A DNA stretch of 64,000 bases from a virus. The translations under genes were made by a program, and so were the position numbers. Location of the stretch: positions 1 through 64,000 of the IMG/VR virus record IMGVR_UViG_3300038441_000458; one strand, written 5' to 3'. The notes beneath the pieces were generated by a model. The model was given only the letters and a program-made list of their open reading frames with translations, was not told the DNA's origin and ran no database searches. The number at the start of each line of letters is the position of its first letter. The first letter of the stretch is position 1. Positions 23,342 to 30,971 of this stretch are shown in pieces.

Positions 23342-23827
23342 ATGGCGACAATCACACCAGCAGGCAAGGCGCGAGCGACCCCGGAACTTCGGGACAGGGC
23401 TCGGGCACTCGCCGACCAGGGACACACGAAGAAAGAGATTCTGGAAGAACTGAACGTTCACGAATCGACGCTGGCACGGTGGCTACCGGCGACCAGGGAT
23501 GAGAAGCGGCGCGAGGCGATGGAGGCGCTGCGCGACCAGGGAGCGACCTACGAGACCATCGGCGCGCGGTTTGGGATCACGCGCCAGGCGGTGGCACAGA
23601 TACTCGGACCACGGCGCAAGGCGGAGCGCGGCATCCGGCGCAACATCAACCTCGGGGCGGATCGGTGGGACGGGTTGCGAGCGGCAGCGAAGGCGCTCGG
23701 GCTGATCTACGCAGACGGCACGAAGGAAGGACGCGGCAGCATCATCCTGTTGCTGGACGCTATCGGCAGAGGCGACGCAAGGGTGGAGTGGAACGGAGGA
23801 GCGCGAGGACTTGGGGAGCCCGAATAA
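23342..23827 (+). CDS. Double-HTH DNA-binding protein
   Basis: This gene encodes 161 residues. Two helix-turn-helix motifs: HTKKEILEELNVHESTLARW (about 29-48) and ATYETIGARFGITRQAVAQI (about 67-86). The first resembles terminase-small-subunit or resolvase-type HTHs, the second sigma-70 region 4. It could be a transcription regulator of the phage. The terminator at 23811 overlaps its last codons. Confidence 0.6.
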   Translation: MATITPAGKARATPELRDRARALADQGHTKKEILEELNVHESTLARWLPATRDEKRREAMEALRDQGATYETIGARFGITRQAVAQILGPRRKAERGIRRNINLGADRWDGLRAAAKALGLIYADGTKEGRGSIILLLDAIGRGDARVEWNGGARGLGEPE

Positions 23828-23837
23828 GGCTCCCCAA
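23811..23837 (+). terminator. Terminator-like hairpin TTGGGGAGCC, second copy
   Basis: Perfect 10-bp stem TTGGGGAGCC/GGCTCCCCAA, loop CGAATAA, overlapping the stop codon of the HTH gene. Same stem arms as at 10861, and again directly before a repeated promoter unit. Confidence 0.65.
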
Positions 23838-23856
23838 AATTGGCCCTTACAAACGC

Positions 23857-23947
23857 TTGACAACAGGCGCGCCAGGCCCCATGATTCAGCCATGAGGTTG
23901 AGGGAGCCGGAAGGACCGGAGCCCGAAGACCGGAAGGGCAATCGACC
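23857..23947 (+). promoter_or_regulatory. Repeated promoter unit 4
   Basis: TTGACA 23857-23862, 17 bp, CATGAT 23880-23885. Hairpin 23902-23924 with CCGG/CCGG and loop AAGGA. GAAGGGCAA about 23934, ATG 23948, 91 nt from the -35. Confidence 0.8.
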
Positions 23948-24214
23948 ATGACGACATGTACCCGATGCGACGGAACCGGCAAGACGATCTATCGCAATCG
24001 CGGCGGCGTCTGCTTCAAGTGCTGGGGCACCGGCGACAGCGCGCATCCGGGTACGCCAGACGTTATCACCAGCCGGTTCGAGTACGCCGTCTCGCAGGAC
24101 CTCATTGACCGGCACTCGGCACAGAAGGCGGAGGCAACCGCGACACTGGGATACGAGCCGAAGACCGTTGGAGAAATCGAGGCGGCGACCGGCCGGGAAA
24201 TGGACTGGTTCTAG
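23948..24214 (+). CDS. DnaJ-type zinc-finger protein
   Basis: This gene encodes 88 residues. CTRCDGTGKTIYRNRGGVC and CFKCWGTG give two CxxCxGxG-type knuckles as in the DnaJ central domain, binding one zinc. The C-terminal helix (HSAQKAEATATLGYEPKT) is unassigned. Phage versions of this module are common and of unknown role. Confidence 0.65.
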   Translation: MTTCTRCDGTGKTIYRNRGGVCFKCWGTGDSAHPGTPDVITSRFEYAVSQDLIDRHSAQKAEATATLGYEPKTVGEIEAATGREMDWF

Positions 24215-24219
24215 AGAAC

Positions 24220-24241
24220 GGGAGCCCGGTTCCGGGCTCCC
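24220..24241 (+). other. Intercistronic hairpin
   Basis: GGGAGCCCGGTTCCGGGCTCCC, a perfect 22-nt palindrome, foldable as a 9-bp stem with loop GTTC. Same stem sequence as the GNRA hairpins but with a UUC-type loop. The next gene uses SD AGGAGAGGAG. Confidence 0.65.
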
Positions 24242-24269
24242 ACCACCACGCAGGAGAGGAGCGGGATCG

Positions 24270-24530
24270 GTGACCGGACGCCAGGAAATCATCTACCTTC
24301 ACGAAAGGCTATTCAGGATGCAGAAGGAAGCGCAGCACAACGGCGTTTCGCCGCATACGCTGGAAGGCTACGTCGAGACCAGGAACGCGGCGAACGCAGC
24401 CCTCAGCAACGCGGTTGAGAGCGGCACCTTCGACTTCGAGAAGTTCAGCCAGCACATGACGACGCTGCGCCAGGACGTCTTCTCGGACGGGCGGGAGCCG
24501 GACACGAACGACGAAGGAAGCGACAACTAG
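24270..24530 (+). CDS. Unknown helical protein
   Basis: This gene encodes 86 residues from GTG with GGAGAGGAGCGG upstream. Helical throughout (IIYLHERLFRMQKEAQHNG), with an acidic C-terminus. Not recognised. Last gene before the tandem ParB-like pair. Confidence 0.45.
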   Translation: MTGRQEIIYLHERLFRMQKEAQHNGVSPHTLEGYVETRNAANAALSNAVESGTFDFEKFSQHMTTLRQDVFSDGREPDTNDEGSDN

Positions 24531-24544
24531 CCGGAAGGTTGCTA

Positions 24545-24572
24545 CCATTGCGCTACGACAACTTGTAGCGCA
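24545..24572 (+). promoter_or_regulatory. Inverted repeat/operator before ParB-like pair
   Basis: ATTGCGCTAC, 8-nt spacer GACAACTT, GTAGCGCAAT: a 10-bp inverted repeat 23 nt before the GTG at 24595. The 17-mer CATTGCGCTACGACAAC starting here recurs upstream of the portal gene at 35891, so a shared regulator is likely. Confidence 0.55.
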
Positions 24573-24594
24573 ATGTGGCATCAGGGAGCATGAC

Positions 24595-25233
24595 GTGGCA
24601 GAGAGCAGTTGGCAGAACAGGATCACCAGGACCGGCGAGGAGGACCCGCGAGACCTCCAGGCAAACCCGGCGAACTGGCGCACGCATGGCCAGGAGCAGC
24701 GAGACATTGCCGTGGCGATGATCGGCTCGACCGGGTGGGTGCGAGACGTGATCGTCAATGAGACGACCGGGCACCTGCTGGACGGGCACATGCGCGTCGC
24801 CCTTGCCGTGGAGCGCAGGATGCCAACGGTGCCCGTCTCATACGTGGCACTGACAGAGGAGGAGGAGGCGCTGGCACTGGCGACCTTCGACCCGCTGGCA
24901 GAGTTGGCGCTCACGGACACCGGGAAGCTGAGCCAGGCGATGCGGAACGGCAACGTCGAGGATTGGGCAAGCGCCTTGCTCGGCGCGATGCGCGAGCGCG
25001 CGGGAGCACCGGACGAACTGCCGACCGGAGCGGTAGCGTTCCGCGAGGAAGCGATGGACTCCTACCTGAACGGCGACCAGCGGCAGATACACGTCCCGAT
25101 GCTGGTCGAGGAGTACGTCGTGGCAGACATGGCGATGGGCGCGATCAAGACGGCGCTCGACTTCGGGCGCAACACGGACGTGCTGCTGTGGCTGATCGAG
25201 CAGGACCAGGAAGCGCAGGCGACAACGGTATGA
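24595..25233 (+). CDS. ParB-like nuclease-domain protein 1 of tandem pair
   Basis: This gene encodes 212 residues from GTG with CAGGGAGCATGAC upstream. Residues 20-110 form a ParB/Srx-type domain: LQANPANWRTHGQEQ and TGHLLDGHMRVALAVERRM, the DGHxR box of phage ParB-like proteins often linked to DNA methylases. The C-terminal region (IHVPMLVEEYVVADMAMGAI) is unassigned. It lacks the KorB HTH of the ParB at 8290. It lies just before the modification operon. Confidence 0.65.
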   Translation: MAESSWQNRITRTGEEDPRDLQANPANWRTHGQEQRDIAVAMIGSTGWVRDVIVNETTGHLLDGHMRVALAVERRMPTVPVSYVALTEEEEALALATFDPLAELALTDTGKLSQAMRNGNVEDWASALLGAMRERAGAPDELPTGAVAFREEAMDSYLNGDQRQIHVPMLVEEYVVADMAMGAIKTALDFGRNTDVLLWLIEQDQEAQATTV

Positions 25234-25916
25234 CAGAGACATGGGAGCAGCGGATTGTCGGACACGCCGAAGTTGACCCGGCGACCCTGAAGGCGCATCC
25301 GGGGAACTGGCGCGTCCACCCGACGAAGCAGCGCAGCGCGATGGGAGACGTTCTCGGTGATCTGGGGTGGATTCAGGGCATCCTGGTCAACCAGCGAAGC
25401 GGCTACGTGCTGGACGGGCACATGCGGTTGGACATGGCGGTACGCACCGGCCAGGCGACCGTGCCAGTGACCTACGTGGACCTCAGCGATGAGGAGGAAA
25501 TGCGGGTGCTGGCGACCCTGAATCCGCTCGGGGCGTTGGCCGGCACGGATGAAGGCAAGCGGGCGGCGTTGCGGGAACTGATGCACACGGAGCGCGAGAG
25601 CCTGCGGCTGTTGGCCGGGTTCGCAGCGGAGAGCCAGGAGCCAGCAGAGGACGATGACCGGGCGGCGCTGGTTCACGATCACACGGCGGCAATCGTGGCG
25701 GGCGACGATGAAGACGGCGAGGACCTTGCCGAAGACTACGGCTCATTCGAGGACCAGTACAGCGGCACGTCGATCAAGCTCATCAACTTCGTTATGACGA
25801 AGGAGGAGTTCGAGACGATCATCACGGCGCTGGAAGTAATCGGCGAGCGCGAGAATCTGGCGAGCAACGCAGACGTGGTCCTGTGGCTGTTGGAAGAATA
25901 CGAAGTCGAACGCTGA
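25230..25916 (+). CDS. ParB-like nuclease-domain protein 2 of tandem pair
   Basis: This gene encodes 228 residues, start overlapping the previous stop. LKAHPGNWRVHPTKQRSAM and SGYVLDGHMRLDMAVRTGQ parallel the upstream protein, and both end in a related LLWL(I/L)E motif (VLLWLIEQDQ, VVLWLLEEYE), so the pair arose by duplication. An acidic linker (DDEDGEDLAEDYGSFED) separates it from the tail domain. Role unknown; pairing with base-modification genes is suggestive. Confidence 0.65.
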   Translation: MTETWEQRIVGHAEVDPATLKAHPGNWRVHPTKQRSAMGDVLGDLGWIQGILVNQRSGYVLDGHMRLDMAVRTGQATVPVTYVDLSDEEEMRVLATLNPLGALAGTDEGKRAALRELMHTERESLRLLAGFAAESQEPAEDDDRAALVHDHTAAIVAGDDEDGEDLAEDYGSFEDQYSGTSIKLINFVMTKEEFETIITALEVIGERENLASNADVVLWLLEEYEVER

Positions 25917-25936
25917 ATATTCGTCGACGAAAACAC

Positions 25937-26027
25937 TTGACAACGGACGCGCCTACCCCCATACTTCACTCATCAGGTTGAGGGAGGCGGGAAGGACCCG
26001 CCACCCGACACCGGAAGGGCAAGCACA
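25937..26027 (+). promoter_or_regulatory. Repeated promoter unit 5 (modification operon)
   Basis: TTGACA 25937-25942, 17 bp, CATACT 25960-25965, preceded by ATATTCGTCGACGAAAAC. Hairpin 25982-26006: GGCGGG/CCCGCC plus GGG/CCC around loop AAGGA, a clear compensated variant of the usual stem. GAAGGGCAAGC before ATG 26028, 91 nt from the -35. Confidence 0.85.
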
Positions 26028-26321
26028 ATGTTCATGGCGCAGTTCCGATCCACCGGCGAGACCGAGTTCAAGACCTTCTACGGACCAGTCTTCACCCGCA
26101 CTCGGGCGCAGGAAGCAATCGACGACGCGGCACCATGCGGCCGCGAGTACCGGATCGTGGAGACACCGGAGTTGTTCAACATCGACATTCTCCCGGAGAC
26201 CATTCGCCACTACTACCCGGCAGAGCGACCGTGGGTCGTGGACCTTGGGCAAGAGAACAACTGGAACACCTTCGCCACCCGCGAAGCAGCCGAACAGTTC
26301 ATGGCGGAGGAGCGATCATGA
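26028..26321 (+). CDS. Unknown first protein of the modification operon
   Basis: This gene encodes 97 residues, alpha/beta (MAQFRSTGETEFKTFYGPVF, then RYYPAERPWVVDLG-like strand). No motif recognised. Its stop overlaps the methyltransferase ATG, so it is co-translated with it and might modulate it; that is inference. Confidence 0.5.
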   Translation: MFMAQFRSTGETEFKTFYGPVFTRTRAQEAIDDAAPCGREYRIVETPELFNIDILPETIRHYYPAERPWVVDLGQENNWNTFATREAAEQFMAEERS

Positions 26322-26998
26322 GACTGCTCGACCTCTTCTGCGGAGCCGGAGGAGCCGGAGAAGGCTACCGGCGAGCGGGATTCGATGTGACCGGCGTGGA
26401 CCTGAGTGCCATGCCGGAGAACCCGCACACGTTCATCCAGGCGGATGCGCTCGACTACCTGCGCGAGCACGGACACGAATACGACGCGATCCACGCCAGC
26501 CCGCCATGTCAGGCGCACAGCATCACCCGGAACATCTGGAAGGACAACGTCGCGTGGCAGGAGGCGCACACGGACATGATCGGCGCGACGCGTGACCTGT
26601 TGGAGGCGAGCGGCAAGCCCTACGTGATCGAGAACGTTCCCGGCGCACCGCTCCGCAACCCGATCACGCTGTGCGGAAACAGCTTCGGGCTCCGCGTCTA
26701 CCGGCACCGGCTGTTCGAGGCGAACTGGATGCTCATGGCGGCACCGCACGTGAAGCACGTCCATCGCGCAAGCTATGGCCGGATTCCGGTTGGCGAGGAG
26801 TTCTACACGATCAGCGGCCACTACGGCGACTTCGCCGGAGCGAGCGCGGCAATGGGCATCGACTGGATGACACATAAGCAACTGGCGCAGGCGATCCCGC
26901 CAGCCTACACGGAGCACATCGGTTTACAGTTACGGGAGTTGCTGGTAAACTTGCAAGATGAACACAAAGACATGCTCCCTGACGGGATGCGACCGTGA
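26318..26998 (+). CDS. C5-cytosine DNA methyltransferase
   Basis: This gene encodes 226 residues. Motif [21 protein letters not shown] binds S-adenosylmethionine; motif [12 protein letters not shown] carries the catalytic Cys; motif [12 protein letters not shown] has the ENV triplet. It transfers a methyl to cytosine C5. The target-recognition region is very short compared with restriction-type enzymes (300-400 residues), suggesting a short or loose recognition sequence. It overlaps the HNH gene by 41 nt, so its last dozen residues may derive from that insertion. It would make the 5mC substrate for the TET-like enzyme downstream. Confidence 0.88.
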   Translation: MRLLDLFCGAGGAGEGYRRAGFDVTGVDLSAMPENPHTFIQADALDYLREHGHEYDAIHASPPCQAHSITRNIWKDNVAWQEAHTDMIGATRDLLEASGKPYVIENVPGAPLRNPITLCGNSFGLRVYRHRLFEANWMLMAAPHVKHVHRASYGRIPVGEEFYTISGHYGDFAGASAAMGIDWMTHKQLAQAIPPAYTEHIGLQLRELLVNLQDEHKDMLPDGMRP

Positions 26999-27488
26999 AC
27001 ATTACGCGAGAGGATACTGTGCCCTTCACTATCAGCGGTGGCGCACGAAAGGCGACCCCGAACACAAAGGTGATGGACGATTCAGGCCAGGTCCCGACCC
27101 GCGTCGCCGATCAGAGCGAATGCGTTGCAGCGTTGACGAATGCGATCGAAATGTTGCAAGCAACGGCATGTGTCGGATGCATTGGGGAAGACAACAGCGC
27201 AGGGAAGCAGGAGTACCCGAGCGAAAAAAGTTCTTCGAACCAAGGAACCTCAAGAGCGGATACGTTCAGGTCCACGTTGACGGAAAATGGAAAATGGAGC
27301 ACCGGGTTGTCATGGAGAGGCACCTTGGGAGACCCCTCACACCCGAGGAGACAGTTCACCACAAAAACGGACATCGAGCCGACAACAAAATTACCAACCT
27401 CGAACTGTGGACATCAAAGCACCCTGCCGGACAACGCGCCGAGGACCTACTCGAATTCGCGCGCGAGATCATCAAGTTGTACGGATGA
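26958..27488 (+). CDS. HNH endonuclease with Cys-rich N-terminus, likely mobile
   Basis: This gene encodes 176 residues. Two related Cys/His modules ([20 protein letters not shown] and [20 protein letters not shown]) precede an HNH_3 domain: [20 protein letters not shown], then [18 protein letters not shown]. Base use is visibly more A-rich than the surrounding genes, and it sits between the methyltransferase and the rest of the operon, both signs of a homing-type insertion. It overlaps the methyltransferase 3' end. Confidence 0.8.
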   Translation: MNTKTCSLTGCDREHYARGYCALHYQRWRTKGDPEHKGDGRFRPGPDPRRRSERMRCSVDECDRNVASNGMCRMHWGRQQRREAGVPERKKFFEPRNLKSGYVQVHVDGKWKMEHRVVMERHLGRPLTPEETVHHKNGHRADNKITNLELWTSKHPAGQRAEDLLEFAREIIKLYG

Positions 27489-27542
27489 CGATAAGCACAT
27501 CGGGAACCAACTGATGCGCATTCTGACCGAAGGAGCAAACGA

Positions 27543-28754
27543 ATGAGCAAGGAACTCAGCAAGGTTGGCGACCAGATCACCGTGGTCGATAGCGACGTTG
27601 CCGAAATGAAGGTGACGCTTCACCTCATGGACGGTTGGCTGTCGGTGACAGCAGAGCGTCCACACCACATCTTCCAGGTGCCAGTGCGGGCACCAGCGCT
27701 GATGCAGGCGAGCCCGGAGGAGTCCACGCTACGCCGGATTGCCGACCTCGAGAAGGCGGTGAAGGCGAACGCTGAGATGTGCGACGCGCGATCAACATGG
27801 GCGCACGAAGCGAATACGCAACTCATGGCAAAGATCAATGCGTTGCAGCCGGAGGCATCAGCGGAGGACCAGGAGTGGACCTGCACGGCGTGTTACGGAC
27901 GCGGCGACGCCAGAGGCGAGAACGATGAAGGGTGGGAGTGCAGCGTGTGCGACGGCACCGGCGAGCAGGAGCCGGAGCCGGAGCCGATCACGGCGCGAGG
28001 ACCGAAGGCGCACTCGCTGAAGACGCTGCGGCCGTTCTTCGAGGCGATCAAGCTGCGAGAGAAGACCTTCGAGATACGGAAGAACGACCGCGACTACCGG
28101 GTGGGAGACACGCTGATACTGTGCGAGTGGACCGGCGAGGCGTATACCGGGCGAATGCTGGACACCGAAGTGACCTACATCACGGACTACGACCAGCAGC
28201 CAGGCTACGTCGTGATGGGACTTCGCCTGTTGGAGCGAGGCGTTGACGACCAGGAAGCGTGGGAGGTGATTGCAGAGCGGGCGTGTGATGAATACTTCGA
28301 GCAGCCAATTTGGCATGCCCTCTCTTCGGCCGGGAAGGACTCTTGGCGGCAGGTGGCGCGCGCGGTCGTTGCAGAGGCGGTCAGGCGAGACATTGTGGTG
28401 TCGCACCCGCAACTGAAGCGCGAGCGCGAGAACGTTGCAGCGATCACCCGCGAGAAGACCATCGGCGAGTTCAAGCAGGCACCGTCCCAGCACGTTCCAC
28501 CCGAGGATCAGCCTGCGATGAATGCCGATGAGGCGGCAGACCTCCCCTCGCTGACGTGGGGGCACCTCACGGCCGCACACAATGCGTTCAAGGCGCATCG
28601 CCAGCAGTATCCAGACGAGAACGCAGAGTGGGGCGCGATGGGCACGGCGATCCTTGCCGCCAGGCGGTACGAGCGCAACCGGAAGACCAGCGACTACCCG
28701 ATCCCGGCCGTGTTCGCTGGCCCGTTCCGCAACCGGAAGGAGCCGACCGAATGA
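27543..28754 (+). CDS. DUF3850 (ASCH-like) protein with zinc knuckle
   Basis: This gene encodes 403 residues. Central CTACYGRGD and CSVCDGTG form a DnaJ-type zinc knuckle, then an EPEPEP linker, then DUF3850 (HSLKTLRPFFEAIKLREKTF, RKNDRDYRVGDTLILCEW), an ASCH-superfamily domain. ASCH/YTH-like folds bind RNA or modified bases, so it may recognise or protect modified DNA here; that is inference. The C-terminal 170 residues are helical and unassigned. Confidence 0.65.
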   Translation: MSKELSKVGDQITVVDSDVAEMKVTLHLMDGWLSVTAERPHHIFQVPVRAPALMQASPEESTLRRIADLEKAVKANAEMCDARSTWAHEANTQLMAKINALQPEASAEDQEWTCTACYGRGDARGENDEGWECSVCDGTGEQEPEPEPITARGPKAHSLKTLRPFFEAIKLREKTFEIRKNDRDYRVGDTLILCEWTGEAYTGRMLDTEVTYITDYDQQPGYVVMGLRLLERGVDDQEAWEVIAERACDEYFEQPIWHALSSAGKDSWRQVARAVVAEAVRRDIVVSHPQLKRERENVAAITREKTIGEFKQAPSQHVPPEDQPAMNADEAADLPSLTWGHLTAAHNAFKAHRQQYPDENAEWGAMGTAILAARRYERNRKTSDYPIPAVFAGPFRNRKEPTE

Positions 28755-29221
28755 GCGACCAGAGCAGCGGCATCATCGGATTCATCAAGGCACGCGAGCA
28801 GGCGCTCGACAACAGCAGGGCGCACACGGAGAGCCCGCTGACCAGCCACCGCGTCGACAAAATCCTTCAGGACTGCCGCATCCGGGAAGGCGAGGACGAA
28901 CTGACGATGATCGTCGTCGAAGGCATCCAGCGCGTCTACGGATTCCACCCGCAGCGGTTGGCCGCGCACCGCGAGGACATTCGGCTGATGCTCGGCGAAC
29001 TGGACGATACGTTCCAGGAGGAGAAGGGCGGCTGGTCGTTCCTGAACGCCTGCATGGACCGGCGCGGCGACCAGTGGACAGACCTGCACCCGACGATGGA
29101 GGCGCTGCTGGTGATGGGCCAGGCGCTCGACCTTGGCGCGTTCATGCCAGGACGCGAGTTGTGGCCGATCCTGCCAGGCGGGATGCCGTACTACGTTTGC
29201 GCGAAGGAATGCCGACCATGA
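28751..29221 (+). CDS. Unknown protein of the modification operon
   Basis: This gene encodes 156 residues, helical (DQSSGIIGFIKAREQALDNS, LTMIVVEGIQRVYGFHP), start and stop both overlapping neighbours by ATGA. It has no catalytic motif I recognise. Invariant coupling to the dioxygenase suggests an accessory role. Confidence 0.5.
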   Translation: MSDQSSGIIGFIKAREQALDNSRAHTESPLTSHRVDKILQDCRIREGEDELTMIVVEGIQRVYGFHPQRLAAHREDIRLMLGELDDTFQEEKGGWSFLNACMDRRGDQWTDLHPTMEALLVMGQALDLGAFMPGRELWPILPGGMPYYVCAKECRP

Positions 29222-30090
29222 GCCAGGCACCATCAGCCGTTCGCGAGCGGGTGCTGACGAAGCGCACGCTGAACCTGAAGGACTACAAGCACCGGAGTCC
29301 GGCAGAGGAGGACTACAGCGAACTCATCACGGAGCCCTCGCTGATCTTCGATGCCGAAACCAACAATCTGGAAATCGTGTATCTGGTGCTGGACGACGAC
29401 ACCACGCAGATTGCGGAGGCGTTGCAGCGCATCCGGTTCGGGAAGACGGTGAGGACCAGCGGCCTGGTGACGACCAGCCGGGTGATCGGGAACCAGCCGC
29501 GCAACCTGCCGCAGCGCGACCACTGCACGGCGAGCAGCCTTGCCACGGAGGACCCGGAGGCGCATCACGTGATCGCGTCGTATGCGGAGAAGATCAGCCA
29601 GTACTATCACGACTACAACCCGGCGCTCTACGACCGGCACCAGGAGGCGACGCAGAAGGTGCTCGACGACTGGCGGATGGAAGGGAGCGTCTTCACCAGC
29701 GGCATCATCAACCGGAACAACCCGCTGAGCTACCACTTCGACGCAGGCAACTTCAAGAACGTTTGGAGCAACATGCTGGTGCTGAAGCACGACGTGACCG
29801 GAGGCTACCTGAGCGTCCCGGAGTACGACGTTGCGTTCGCCTTGCCGAACAACAGCCTACTGATGTTCGACGGGCAGAGCCTCCTGCACGGCGTGACGCC
29901 TATCGGACGGCACAGCGAGGACGCCTACCGCTACAGCATCGTGTTCTACAGCCTGAAGCAGATGTGGCAGTGCCTTCCGGTCACGGACGAATTGATCCGC
30001 ATTCGGAAGCGGAGGACAGACCGCGAGCGAGCCCGCGCCAGGGGAGAAGTGGACCAGACGATCATCGACCAGAAGGACCGCAAGCAGTGA
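29218..30090 (+). CDS. TET/JBP-like 2OG-Fe(II) dioxygenase
   Basis: This gene encodes 290 residues. The double-stranded beta-helix core has the iron ligands His173 and Asp175 (LSYHFDAGNF), distal His224 (SLLHGVTPI) and Arg239 (YRYSIVFY) for 2-oxoglutarate. INRNNPLSYHFDAGN and SVPEYDVAFALPNNSLLMFD match TET/JBP-family phage enzymes, which oxidise 5-methyl groups of pyrimidines in DNA. With the C5-methyltransferase upstream the expected reaction is 5mC to 5hmC. A thymine-hydroxylating JBP activity is the main alternative. Translationally coupled on both sides. Confidence 0.8.
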   Translation: MSQAPSAVRERVLTKRTLNLKDYKHRSPAEEDYSELITEPSLIFDAETNNLEIVYLVLDDDTTQIAEALQRIRFGKTVRTSGLVTTSRVIGNQPRNLPQRDHCTASSLATEDPEAHHVIASYAEKISQYYHDYNPALYDRHQEATQKVLDDWRMEGSVFTSGIINRNNPLSYHFDAGNFKNVWSNMLVLKHDVTGGYLSVPEYDVAFALPNNSLLMFDGQSLLHGVTPIGRHSEDAYRYSIVFYSLKQMWQCLPVTDELIRIRKRRTDRERARARGEVDQTIIDQKDRKQ

Positions 30091-30971
30091 GGACGATAGA
30101 CCGGGTAGAACCGGCGTTCGCCGCATTCGCCCGACACCATGTCGAGACGGGCGACATCGACCCGGCGTACCCCGTCCTTCGCTCCCTGATGGATCGTTGG
30201 GGACTTGACACGGAGGAGCGGCTGTGGCTCCTGACGCTGCACCTTGCCTACTACCAGATCGGCAGCGCGATAGTGGCGTTCGACCTGACCGGAGGACGCG
30301 CACGACGGCGCTACCCAGAGGCAATGCGCGACCTTCCCTGCAACACGGAGCGGCGCGGGCTACGCGGCGGGAAGGCGGTGGACTACATCGACATTGTGAG
30401 CCAGGCGACCAGAAACCAGGAGGCGTACTGGTTCACGGACCTTCCCGGCACACCAGAGGCGGCGTTCGACCTGACGTGGGCGAGAGCAGTAGCCTTGCCG
30501 TACAACGGGCGATGGGCGGCGTTCAAGTGGATAGACCTGCTGATGCACACGATGGACGCGCCAATCGCGATGCCGGACATGCGACTCGACCAATGCACCG
30601 GACCGCGAGAAGGGCTCTCATGGCTCTACGACGATCCGACCGCAAGCACCAGCACGCTCACGCGACACGCTGAGGACGCGCGCGTACGGTTGAAGCACCA
30701 CGGCATCGACGTGCCGTGGGACCAGTTGGAGACCGTTCTGTGCGACTGGAACAGCCTCCGAAAGGGACGGTATTACGTCGGGCACGACATAGATAGCCAG
30801 TTGCACGACCTACGGATTGCGGCAGAGCACACCGGGCTCTACCTGGACAGCATGGAGGCGCGAGCAGAGACCTTCCCGGACGCCTATCTCGGCGAGCGGC
30901 ACGGATGGGACGGTCCTGACCGGGAGCGACGCCGCACCTACCGCGACACCGGAGAGGTTGTGCTGCGATGA
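30087..30971 (+). CDS. aGPT-Pplase-like DNA base-modifying transferase
   Basis: This gene encodes 294 residues from GTG overlapping the dioxygenase stop. GRWAAFKWIDLLMHTMDAP and VLCDWNSLRKGRYYVGHDID (217-236) match the alpha-glutamyl/putrescinyl thymine pyrophosphorylase group, helical DNA-glycosylase-fold relatives. Known members in Pseudomonas phages displace phosphate from activated hydroxymethyl-uracil and attach an amino acid or amine. Here the substrate is predicted to be phosphorylated 5hmC made by the neighbouring enzymes. Family call is from motif recall. Confidence 0.72.
   Translation: MRTIDRVEPAFAAFARHHVETGDIDPAYPVLRSLMDRWGLDTEERLWLLTLHLAYYQIGSAIVAFDLTGGRARRRYPEAMRDLPCNTERRGLRGGKAVDYIDIVSQATRNQEAYWFTDLPGTPEAAFDLTWARAVALPYNGRWAAFKWIDLLMHTMDAPIAMPDMRLDQCTGPREGLSWLYDDPTASTSTLTRHAEDARVRLKHHGIDVPWDQLETVLCDWNSLRKGRYYVGHDIDSQLHDLRIAAEHTGLYLDSMEARAETFPDAYLGERHGWDGPDRERRRTYRDTGEVVLR

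Noticed and set aside
23297-23342. Standard promoter unit before the 23342 gene
   Set aside because: No -10 at 17 bp for TTGACG, and the -10-like match for TTGACA would start transcription inside the gene.
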